A DNA stretch of 7,124 nucleotides, taken from assembly GCA_003164475.1 (NCBI GenBank), contig PLTL01000170.1, positions 1-7,124 of the forward strand, in the 5' to 3' direction. Source of the DNA: Candidatus Dormiibacterota bacterium (GTDB lineage: Bacteria; Chloroflexota; Dormibacteria; UBA8260; Bog-877). This document shows, in pieces, positions 1 through 5,996 of the stretch. Each line of letters opens with the position of its first letter. The stretch's first letter is position 1. The position numbers and the translations under genes are program-made. The notes beneath the pieces are model-generated. The model was not told the DNA's origin. It did not search any database and saw only the letters and a program-made list of their open reading frames with translations.

Positions 1-68
1 GCCCCGCCGAGGTGGCGAAAGCGATCGGCCAGTTCGTGGCGGCGCTGGCCGCCGGTCAGGGACGGTAG
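1..68 (+). CDS. C-terminal tail of an unidentified plus-strand gene (partial)
   Basis: In the third forward frame the window opens inside a coding-like stretch that reads PAEVAKAIGQFVAALAAGQG plus a final Arg, then stops at TAG (66-68). The 21 visible residues are rich in Ala with spaced hydrophobics, which fits an amphipathic C-terminal helix. The gene points towards the minus-strand operon and ends 25 bases before that operon's last stop codon, so the two are convergent. Too little is present to name a family. A glycosyltransferase or another glycan-cluster protein would suit the neighbourhood, but that is only context. The frame could also be chance, because open frames are common in DNA this rich in GC. 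Confidence 0.45.
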   Translation, partial: PAEVAKAIGQFVAALAAGQGR

Positions 69-95
69 GGGCGGTCCCCCGCCCGCCGGGCCGTC
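61..95. terminator. GC-rich inverted repeat between convergent genes, possible bidirectional terminator
   Basis: GGGCGG (69-74) pairs perfectly with CCGCCC (79-84) around a four-base loop. Outer arms GACGG (61-65) and CCGTC (91-95) can add a second paired segment. The element spans the stop codons of both convergent genes, where a shared terminator would be expected. Neither strand has a T-tract after the hairpin, so it is not a canonical intrinsic terminator. Short GC-rich hairpins also arise easily by chance in this base composition. Confidence 0.3.
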
Positions 96-1470
96 ACCGC
101 CGGTAGACGCTGATCGGATTCGTCGAAGGGTAGACGGTCTCGATCGGTAGCATCTGCAGGATCGCACGCGTGTCCGGTTCCGACCAGGGCAGCCAGACAG
201 CGACAGCCACTTGGCACCCCCGCAGCTCGGTCAGAGAGGTCACCTCCGAGAACTCATCCGTGTAGGCGTCGAAGCTGCTCATGTCACCCAGGCCACAGAC
301 GCGCAACCCGTCGGCGTGTGCCTGATCAATCACCGCCGCCACCTCCAGATTCGCCTCCTCAGGCGCCCCGAACCCGGAGTACTGAGTGAGCAGCACCGCG
401 GCCACCCCGGCCATGGCCACCACGGACGCCGGTTTCCAGGCCCTCACCGCGGCCGCGATGCCCACGCCGGTCAAGGGCAGGGTCCAGCAGAAGAGCCGAG
501 CATAGAGGTCAAATGGCTGAATCACCAGCCACAGCCCTGCCATCATCGCGAGCAAGGCGAGCAGGGCAGCGACCGTGCCGCGATCACGGCGGTAGCGGTA
601 GCCTGCGAACAGCACCAGCGGAACGAACGCCGCGGCGGCGATACCCGGGAAGTCGAGATCGAAGACGGTGATCGGGAAGCTCGGTGAGAAGAGCCTCCCA
701 CGGTAGTCGACCGCCATGCGGACGATGGGCAGGAAGGAAATGGCCACTCCGCTGGACACTCCCGCGAGCATGCGAAGGCACCAGCGGCCAGAGAGCTGGC
801 GCCGGGCCCCCAGGTAGGCGGCCTCGCAGACCACGACGGGCACCATGAAGATGTTTGTCGCCACCCCGGCAGCCACCGCCGTCATGTAAGCCAGTCCCTT
901 CCACAAGGCGTCCGCTCGCTGCAGAAGCAGGGCCGCGGAGGCGATCGCGCAGAGGAGCAGCAGCGTGTAGCCGCGGACGCTCTGAGCCCATAACGCGAAG
1001 GTGGGATTGCTGGCCAGGTATGCGCCCGCGCTCAGCCCCGCGATCGCCCCGAAACGGCGCGCGCACGCAACGGTCAGGATCGCGATCGCCGCTAGAGCGG
1101 CCACCAGCGGGATCACGCGCATCACGACCTCGCTGTCGTTCCCCGACGCCGAGAAGACGACGTGGTCGAGGAACGAGAGAAGGGGGTGGTTGTTGTTGAC
1201 GATCTGCCGGGTCAGGGCATCCAGCGGAGAGGCGGTGTGAATGAAGTTGCCCACTGTCACCGACTCGTCGTAGCCAAAGTTGCGGCCGAAACCCAGAAGG
1301 TAGATGGGGAGCATGGCTGCGATCACGGCCGCCACCGACAGACAGCTCGCTGGCCACGAGGCCGCCGCGGTCCAGCCATGTGCGACCGCCCCGGGCGAGC
1401 CGTCCGCCCTGGCCCGGCCGGCCGCGATAGCGCCAGCCGCAGCGGAAGCCGCGTCCTCCGGCCCTCTCAT
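94..1470 (-). CDS. Multi-pass GT-C glycosyltransferase, GT39/PMT_2-like
   Basis: This 458-residue membrane protein is probably a polyprenyl-phosphate-sugar-dependent glycosyltransferase acting on the outer face of the cytoplasmic membrane. After an Ala/Gly-rich cytoplasmic head (about 1-38) comes a first membrane helix (about 44-62). The first outer loop follows, carrying the acidic pair D68-E69 in FGYDES, where GT-C enzymes keep their catalytic acidic motif, and then NNNHP (92-96), typical of PMT_2 proteins. SNPTFALWAQSVRGYTL (154-170) matches the family's conserved segment, usually of the form 'SP..i.ysqe.R.Y'. Eight or more further hydrophobic segments run to about 362. A short soluble tail (about 370-458) with Cys392 and Cys419 follows and probably lies outside. 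The ATG at 1470 is backed by GGAGG nine bases upstream. It is the last gene of the operon, 17-19 bases after the preceding gene. The donor and acceptor sugars cannot be read from sequence. Confidence 0.85.
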   Translation of the reverse strand: MRGPEDAASAAAGAIAAGRARADGSPGAVAHGWTAAASWPASCLSVAAVIAAMLPIYLLGFGRNFGYDESVTVGNFIHTASPLDALTRQIVNNNHPLLSFLDHVVFSASGNDSEVVMRVIPLVAALAAIAILTVACARRFGAIAGLSAGAYLASNPTFALWAQSVRGYTLLLLCAIASAALLLQRADALWKGLAYMTAVAAGVATNIFMVPVVVCEAAYLGARRQLSGRWCLRMLAGVSSGVAISFLPIVRMAVDYRGRLFSPSFPITVFDLDFPGIAAAAFVPLVLFAGYRYRRDRGTVAALLALLAMMAGLWLVIQPFDLYARLFCWTLPLTGVGIAAAVRAWKPASVVAMAGVAAVLLTQYSGFGAPEEANLEVAAVIDQAHADGLRVCGLGDMSSFDAYTDEFSEVTSLTELRGCQVAVAVWLPWSEPDTRAILQMLPIETVYPSTNPISVYRR

Positions 1471-1479
1471 CGACAGCCG

Positions 1480-1484
1480 CCTCC
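1480..1484 (-). promoter_or_regulatory. Ribosome binding site for the GT-C gene
   Basis: GGAGG on the minus strand lies nine bases before the ATG at 1470. It is in the only real intergenic gap of the operon (1471-1489). It supports the ATG that includes the long Ala-rich N-terminal head over any later start. Confidence 0.7.
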
Positions 1485-1489
1485 GCCGC

Positions 1490-2407
1490 TCATCCGCGCG
1501 TCTGGCTGCCGTCCACGCCAGCCCGCCGCCTGCGTTGCATCCAGAGCGGAAGCACCCATCTCAGCGGTTCCCCGACCACGCGTCCGGACCACCGGATCCA
1601 TGGATCCTGCCGGGCCGGCGACCCTTCCATCTGCCACAGCTCGATCTGAACACCCAACTCGTAGGCGGCGTACATCGCGGAGAAGAAGAGTCCAGGCAGG
1701 CCGTCCTCATAGCAGCGTCCGACCACGTAGCGTCCGCCGAACTCGCGGGAAAGGCGATACAGCATCCTTCCCACTCCGAACCTGGCACCCTTCGCGTGAC
1801 GCCGTTCTGCCTCGTCGTGAACGTACCGAGAGAACTTCTCCAGAACCTGGTGCGGGGTGCGCCAGGGGACATGCATCACGATGCACGATCCCGTGCCCGA
1901 GTCAGAGCCTGACACGACGTGGCAGCGCAGCCCGCGCACGTCGGGATTCGTGTGGATCGTCGTCGGCCACTCGAGGCGGCCCCTACGAAAGAGTCGCGGA
2001 TGGTGGAATTCGATCGCTCCGGGGGCGTGCAGCTCGCGCCCGAAGATGGAGTTAACATAGGGGAGGAAGATGACATCGCACTCGTCCTCGTTGACGAGAA
2101 GCCTCAACTCACGAGCCAGGTCACTGCCGATTCGCTCATCGGGATCCAGCAACAGGATCCAGTCGCCGCGGGCGTGGGCCATCCCGGTCGCACGAACCGA
2201 GTCGGCGTACTCGACGATGGGGTGCTGTAGGACGGTGGCACCATGGCGAGCGGCCAGCGACCGCGTGCCATCCGTGCTCTCAAGGTCGACCACGATGACT
2301 TCGTCGACCAGCCCATCGAGGCTGATCAGGCACTCCTCCAGTATGTCGGCTTCGTTCCTCGCGACGATTACGGCGGCAATGGTCGGTGTCGGCGACGTGA
2401 CGCTCAC
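1490..2407 (-). CDS. Family 2 glycosyltransferase, WaaE-like
   Basis: This 305-residue cytoplasmic or membrane-associated GT-A enzyme transfers a sugar from a nucleotide-sugar donor to a growing lipid-linked glycan. The fold's signature elements appear in order: first strand and donor loop AAVIVARNEAD (11-21); VIVVDLESTDGT (37-48) with the nucleotide-binding Asp41; and LLLDPDER (85-92), where D88-P-D90 is the metal-binding DxD. Next comes HPRLFRRGRLEWPTTIHTNPD (beginning at 136), which resembles the 'RlFr....w.g.vHe' segment of WaaE/KdtX-type enzymes, although the usual Glu after His152 is Thr here. The C-terminal third is helical, with aromatic and basic patches (YRLSREFGGRYVVGR and WVLPLWMQRRRR) that may contact the membrane. 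Translation begins at GTG, which overlaps the previous stop as GTGA. GGAG sits eight bases upstream and GAGGAG touches the start. The exact sugar is unknown. Confidence 0.88.
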   Translation of the reverse strand: MSVTSPTPTIAAVIVARNEADILEECLISLDGLVDEVIVVDLESTDGTRSLAARHGATVLQHPIVEYADSVRATGMAHARGDWILLLDPDERIGSDLARELRLLVNEDECDVIFLPYVNSIFGRELHAPGAIEFHHPRLFRRGRLEWPTTIHTNPDVRGLRCHVVSGSDSGTGSCIVMHVPWRTPHQVLEKFSRYVHDEAERRHAKGARFGVGRMLYRLSREFGGRYVVGRCYEDGLPGLFFSAMYAAYELGVQIELWQMEGSPARQDPWIRWSGRVVGEPLRWVLPLWMQRRRRAGVDGSQTRG

Positions 2408-5094
2408 CTCCTCAGCTCCGGCAGAAGCCCCGGCTCGACGGGGCTTCCAAGTTCCGTAACGCTACCCATTCGGGGCCTGAGATCGGCCACCACCGCTCTC
2501 ACTGTTCCCCGTTCGATGAACGTCGCCGCGGCGGCGAAGGCGATCAGCGCCAGTGCCGCGCCGCCCATCGTTCCCAGCGCCGTCATCGGAAGAACCATGA
2601 ACAGAAGCCATGTGAGAGCTCCGATCGCCAAAGCCAGCAGAACCCCGGGGAGCATCTGGCGCGCCCATTGAAACGCCACCACGCGACGTGCCTGCCAGAG
2701 CGCAAAGGGCGTGCTGAGCGACGACACGATCAGACCGCGCCAGGCAATGCCGACGAAGCCGAAGCGAAGTACCAGTGGCACGCCGATGCCCCAGTCGGCG
2801 ACCGTCCATGCCAGCGTGAAAGCCAGAGCCACACGCCCCTTGCCGGCCGCATAGTAGAGGCTGAAGAAGGACGAGGCGAGCACGGGGCCAGCCCACATTG
2901 TGATCGCGAAGAGATAGAGGGACGGAAGCGCGGGTGCCCAGCGGCTTCCGAACAGCGTATCGACCAGGCGTGCTCCGATGACAAGGGTGATGACCGAGAT
3001 CGGCAGCACGGTGACTGCCGAGAGACGAATGATCCGCTCCACCATGGCCTGGAGAAGCTTCGGGTCGGCGCGCGCTCGGGCGAAGAGCGAGAAGGTGAGA
3101 TCGGACAGAGGATAGGAGACGAGCAGGGGGATTGCGCCGATCATGTACGCCCAGTTCAGATAGCCGACGGCCGCCGCTCCCACGGCGGCGCCGACGAAGA
3201 CCGGCGTGATGGCGTCCTTTGCGTAGGTGACGATGGTCTGCGCCTGGAAGATGGCACCGAAGCCAAGGAGCCGGCGCAGGCAGGTGCGGGTGAGCCCGAC
3301 CCGAAGCCACCAGGGCAGGAAGGCGGTGACGGCGAGGGAGCCGACTACGGCCTGGGCGAGCGCGGCGATGACGAACCCGGTGGTGCTCAGCCCCAGGCAG
3401 GCCAGGACGACCGCGGTCCCCTGGAAGACGAGAGCCTGGATCGAGTCCACGACGGCGAGCGGCCCGTAGCGGAGCTGGCGCTCGAGCCTGGCGGCCGGGA
3501 TGGTCTTGAGCGCCGTTATCGGCACCGACAGTCCCAGGCCGACCCCAACGATCATCGCCGTGCTCCCGAGGTGGGTCAACGTGCCAAGAAGGATGCCGGC
3601 CAGCGCCGCGCCCGCGCACAGCGTGGCCGCGATCACCAACTGCACGGTGAAGACGGTGCTCATCTCCTCAGGGGTGGGGGGGTGATCCTGCTGGATCAAT
3701 GCGGCGGCCAGGCCGCCGTCGCCGATGCTGCCGAGGAAGCCGACCCCGAACGACACGATGACAAACAGCCCGAGCTGCTCCGGTCCCACCAGACGGGCCA
3801 TGAGAACCAGACCGATGAAGGCAATGCCGCGCACGGCTGCGCTGCGGGCGAGGGTGATGGCCCCGCCCCGCGTGGCGCGCGCGCGTATCTCCGCGCGTTT
3901 GACGGGTGTCACGCCAGGTGCCGCGCCGGCGGGCCGCACCGGATCGTCGGTGCCCCCGCTCTCCGTGCGGGCGATCCGGGGAGCCGGGACGGCCCCATCG
4001 GGGCGCAGCAGGCCTGCGACCACGGACCGCCACCTCGCGACGGTGTAGTGCTCGCGGACGTGACGATTCGCCGCATCCGCCTGGCTCCGCTGCAGGTGTT
4101 CGTCCTCAATCAGGCGGAGCACGCCGTCGATGAACGCGGCGTCGTCCTCGGCAACGATGGCCGGGAAGCCGGAGGCGAAACCGCGGAGCGCTGGTGGCGA
4201 GACGATCTGCGGGATCCCCGCCGCAGCGGCGTCGAGCACCTTGATCTGAATCCCCGCTGCGTGATCGAGGGGGACGACCGCGACCCGGGCGCGTGAGCAC
4301 ACCTCCGAGAGGTCCCCAAAGTCCTCCACGACGTCCCACCCATGGGCGCTCGCCATGTCGCGGACCTCCTGGATCGGCGTGGCTCCGGCGAGCAGGAGGG
4401 AGAGGCCCGGCCTGCGCCTCTCCAGCGCCGGCCAGAGTCGGGCGAGCCTGCGGACCGCGGCAACGTTGGGTGGGTAGGAGAGGGTTCCGAAAAAGAGCAG
4501 ATCGTGATCGGGGTCGCCGGCTCTCGGCACACCCTCGTTCCGGATTGGAATCGGCAGCCAGATGGCGTCGAGCGCGGCCGCATCCCCGTACCCTGCCGCG
4601 ACGCGCCGGGCGGGACTGCTGCGCGACCTCTCCTCGAATCCCCGGTGACTCCAGCTCAGCAAGCGGAATCCCACCCTGCGCAGGGGCCCTCTGACCACCC
4701 GACCCCGATCCGCGTACGCGATGCTCAGCCGGTCCACGAAGTCGAGCACCTCAGTGGCGGCGATCCCGTGAAGACGCGGGTGGTACGCGCGGGCGGTCAC
4801 GAACACCGCGGCGTCGGGCATAGTGGCTCGGAGACGATCGGCCGCGCCCCGCGCGTCCCACGCCAGGGTTTCGAGCACGCTCCGACGGCGGACGAGCGCG
4901 ACCAGGTCGGACAGGCTCGGCGGGCGCAACCGACGGCGGTGGTCCACCATGAGGGCAACCTCGGCGACGGTCGCCTCCGCATCGTCAAGCATCGCCCGCC
5001 ACCCCTCCACCCGGCGACGCTCGCCACGGCCGGCGCGGCGCCCGAGGTGGACGATCGTGACCCGGAGAGGGCGCGTGCCAGAGACTGCCGTCAT
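2404..5094 (-). CDS. Fused GT4-type glycosyltransferase and Wzx-like MOP flippase
   Basis: This 896-residue protein has two parts. Residues about 8-365 form a GT-B glycosyltransferase: VLDFVD (116-121) and LLFFGTLSYPPN (199-210) recall the Stp1-type sugar transferases (TIGR03087) linked to exopolysaccharide/PEP-CTERM loci. HAAGIQIKVLDAAAAGIP (278-295) is the donor-binding segment. The usual EX7E pair reads Ala280 and Asp288, so the motif is degenerate. YTVARW (350-355) marks the C-terminal helix. A Pro/Gly/Ala/Arg linker (about 366-409) leads to a polytopic domain (about 410-864) with 12-14 hydrophobic segments. Its SIGDGGLAAALIQQ (456-469) is typical of WzxC/polysaccharide-synthase MOP flippases, which turn lipid-linked glycans across the membrane. 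I place the start at ATG 5094 rather than upstream ATG 5187, because it overlaps the previous stop as ATGA, has GGGAG seven bases upstream, and removes a 31-residue extension lying wholly within the previous gene. Each half is of normal family length, so the fusion could be real or a frameshift artefact. Confidence 0.82.
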   Translation of the reverse strand: MTAVSGTRPLRVTIVHLGRRAGRGERRRVEGWRAMLDDAEATVAEVALMVDHRRRLRPPSLSDLVALVRRRSVLETLAWDARGAADRLRATMPDAAVFVTARAYHPRLHGIAATEVLDFVDRLSIAYADRGRVVRGPLRRVGFRLLSWSHRGFEERSRSSPARRVAAGYGDAAALDAIWLPIPIRNEGVPRAGDPDHDLLFFGTLSYPPNVAAVRRLARLWPALERRRPGLSLLLAGATPIQEVRDMASAHGWDVVEDFGDLSEVCSRARVAVVPLDHAAGIQIKVLDAAAAGIPQIVSPPALRGFASGFPAIVAEDDAAFIDGVLRLIEDEHLQRSQADAANRHVREHYTVARWRSVVAGLLRPDGAVPAPRIARTESGGTDDPVRPAGAAPGVTPVKRAEIRARATRGGAITLARSAAVRGIAFIGLVLMARLVGPEQLGLFVIVSFGVGFLGSIGDGGLAAALIQQDHPPTPEEMSTVFTVQLVIAATLCAGAALAGILLGTLTHLGSTAMIVGVGLGLSVPITALKTIPAARLERQLRYGPLAVVDSIQALVFQGTAVVLACLGLSTTGFVIAALAQAVVGSLAVTAFLPWWLRVGLTRTCLRRLLGFGAIFQAQTIVTYAKDAITPVFVGAAVGAAAVGYLNWAYMIGAIPLLVSYPLSDLTFSLFARARADPKLLQAMVERIIRLSAVTVLPISVITLVIGARLVDTLFGSRWAPALPSLYLFAITMWAGPVLASSFFSLYYAAGKGRVALAFTLAWTVADWGIGVPLVLRFGFVGIAWRGLIVSSLSTPFALWQARRVVAFQWARQMLPGVLLALAIGALTWLLFMVLPMTALGTMGGAALALIAFAAAATFIERGTVRAVVADLRPRMGSVTELGSPVEPGLLPELRR
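2416..2419 (-). promoter_or_regulatory. Ribosome binding site for the WaaE-like GT2 gene
   Basis: GGAG lies eight bases upstream of the GTG at 2407, inside the end of the fusion gene. The four-base GTGA overlap plus this site suggests translational coupling or re-initiation by ribosomes finishing the upstream gene. A second purine run, GAGGAG (2408-2413), abuts the start and is too close to be the main site. Confidence 0.55.
3865..4008 (-). other. Interdomain linker of the GT4-flippase fusion, with a cryptic GTGA junction
   Basis: This stretch encodes a low-complexity segment rich in Pro, Gly, Ala, Thr and Arg between the conserved end of the glycosyltransferase and the first flippase helix. 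At 3909-3912 the minus strand reads GTGA. GTG is in frame with the flippase and would start a 502-residue flippase of ordinary size, while TGA is a stop in the +1 frame. A five-base C run (3953-3957) lies just before it on the coding path. Removing one base there would carry the glycosyltransferase frame into that TGA. No clear Shine-Dalgarno precedes this GTG. Confidence 0.5.
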
Positions 5095-5996
5095 CGCGTC
5101 GCTCCCGCTCTCCTCAACAGCCACCACGACCGGGGCCACAGAGCGGCTCTCGCCACCCGCCACCGACGACCGGTCTGCAGCGAGCAATAGCGGCGGAGGG
5201 AGCGAATACGGTCCAGTTCGACCGCCGCTGTCGACCGCGCCGCCGCAGAGCCCCCGACGGCATGCCGACCCGGTTCACCACCGGGCAGGCGGACACGCAT
5301 CGACGGAAACCGTGCCGCCAGGCGGCGGGAGAGGTCGACATCCTCCATGTAGAGGAAGTAGCCGGCATCGAAGCCTCCCACCTCCTGGAGACGCGCGGTG
5401 TCGATCGAGAGAACGGCGGCAGACACCCAGTGGGTGGCGAGCGGCCACGACCCCGACCTGGCACCGAGCAGGGACGCGTAGGGGATCCTTCCCGCGGTCA
5501 GAAGCCTCGAACCGAGGTCCCGCAGCCTGCTGCGTCTTCCCAGCCCCCTGCCCAGGCGATGGCCCATGGCCACCGCGGCGAGGGCACCCGGGTAGGGGAG
5601 GACCGTCCATGTCGGCTCGCCGCGGTCGTCGTCGAGGCCCACCGCCACCACCTCGTCGGGGTCGGTGCAGGCCAGGAGACGCCGATGCTCGGGGGTGAGC
5701 TGGGTGTCGGGGTTGCAGAGCACTACTCGGGGGGTGCGGACCAGCTCCAGAGCCGCGTTGACCCCGGCGCCGAAGCCGACGTTCCCGCCGGACAACACGT
5801 CGGTAGCAGAGCGATCCTTGACGGTGCCGATGGGCAGCAGGTCGTCGTTGTGCACGAGGATCACCGCATCCTCCGGCTCGAGCCAGGAAACGTCGATGGC
5901 GGTGACCCCGAAGGCGACAGAGACCATGGTGAGCGGGTCGAGAGAGGGAATCCGCCGACCCGCGCTCGGGGCGGCGGCACGGGGCCCCACACTCAT
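5091..5996 (-). CDS. Family 2 glycosyltransferase, rhamnosyltransferase (WbbL) type
   Basis: This 301-residue GT-A enzyme probably adds a deoxyhexose such as rhamnose to a lipid-linked glycan in the cytoplasm. VSVAFG (25-30) is the first strand and AVILVHNDD (44-52) stands where the family has 'vivVDNgS'. GGNVGFGAGVNAAL (70-83) is the highly characteristic loop of the WbbL/RfbF group. CNPDTQL (94-100) holds the metal-binding D of the usual 'NPD' motif, and GGFDAGYFLYMEDVDLSRRL (207-226) holds the acidic catalytic-site cluster E218-D219-D221. H245 and S250 fit the later conserved 'H..g.S' region. The gap between the first strand and VHNDD is shorter than usual, so the helix after the donor loop is trimmed. 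The ATG at 5996 overlaps the preceding stop as ATGA but lacks a convincing Shine-Dalgarno. An internal ATG at 5927, just before the first strand, is a possible alternative. Confidence 0.87.
   Translation of the reverse strand: MSVGPRAAAPSAGRRIPSLDPLTMVSVAFGVTAIDVSWLEPEDAVILVHNDDLLPIGTVKDRSATDVLSGGNVGFGAGVNAALELVRTPRVVLCNPDTQLTPEHRRLLACTDPDEVVAVGLDDDRGEPTWTVLPYPGALAAVAMGHRLGRGLGRRSRLRDLGSRLLTAGRIPYASLLGARSGSWPLATHWVSAAVLSIDTARLQEVGGFDAGYFLYMEDVDLSRRLAARFPSMRVRLPGGEPGRHAVGGSAAARSTAAVELDRIRSLRRYCSLQTGRRWRVARAALWPRSWWLLRRAGATR
5102..5106 (-). promoter_or_regulatory. Ribosome binding site that favours the start at 5094
   Basis: GGGAG on the minus strand lies seven bases upstream of the ATG at 5094, within the end of the preceding GT2 gene. 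Together with the ATGA stop/start overlap at 5091-5094, it favours this start over the upstream in-frame ATG at 5187. A further GAGGAG (5110-5115) lies too far upstream to be the main site. Confidence 0.5.

Noticed and set aside
1594..1607. Perfect 14-base palindrome GGATCCATGGATCC
   Set aside because: It lies inside the conserved-frame GT2 gene, encoding part of QDPWIRWSG, and is a single copy with no flanking operator-like context. Chance is the simplest explanation.
1162..2055. 297-codon open frame on the plus strand across the GT-C and GT2 genes
   Set aside because: It spans two real minus-strand genes, is very rich in Arg/Pro/Ser, and shows no recognisable motif or ribosome site.
2668..4296. 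Long 542-codon open frame on the plus strand opposite the fusion gene
   Set aside because: It lies entirely antisense to a well-supported gene. Its translation is a charged, Gly/Arg/Asp-rich string without domain motifs, as expected from the mirror frame of GC-rich coding DNA.
4342..5190. Plus-strand frames opposite the glycosyltransferase half of the fusion (also 4823-5698 and 5262-6023)
   Set aside because: All are antisense shadows over motif-bearing minus-strand genes, with low-complexity translations.
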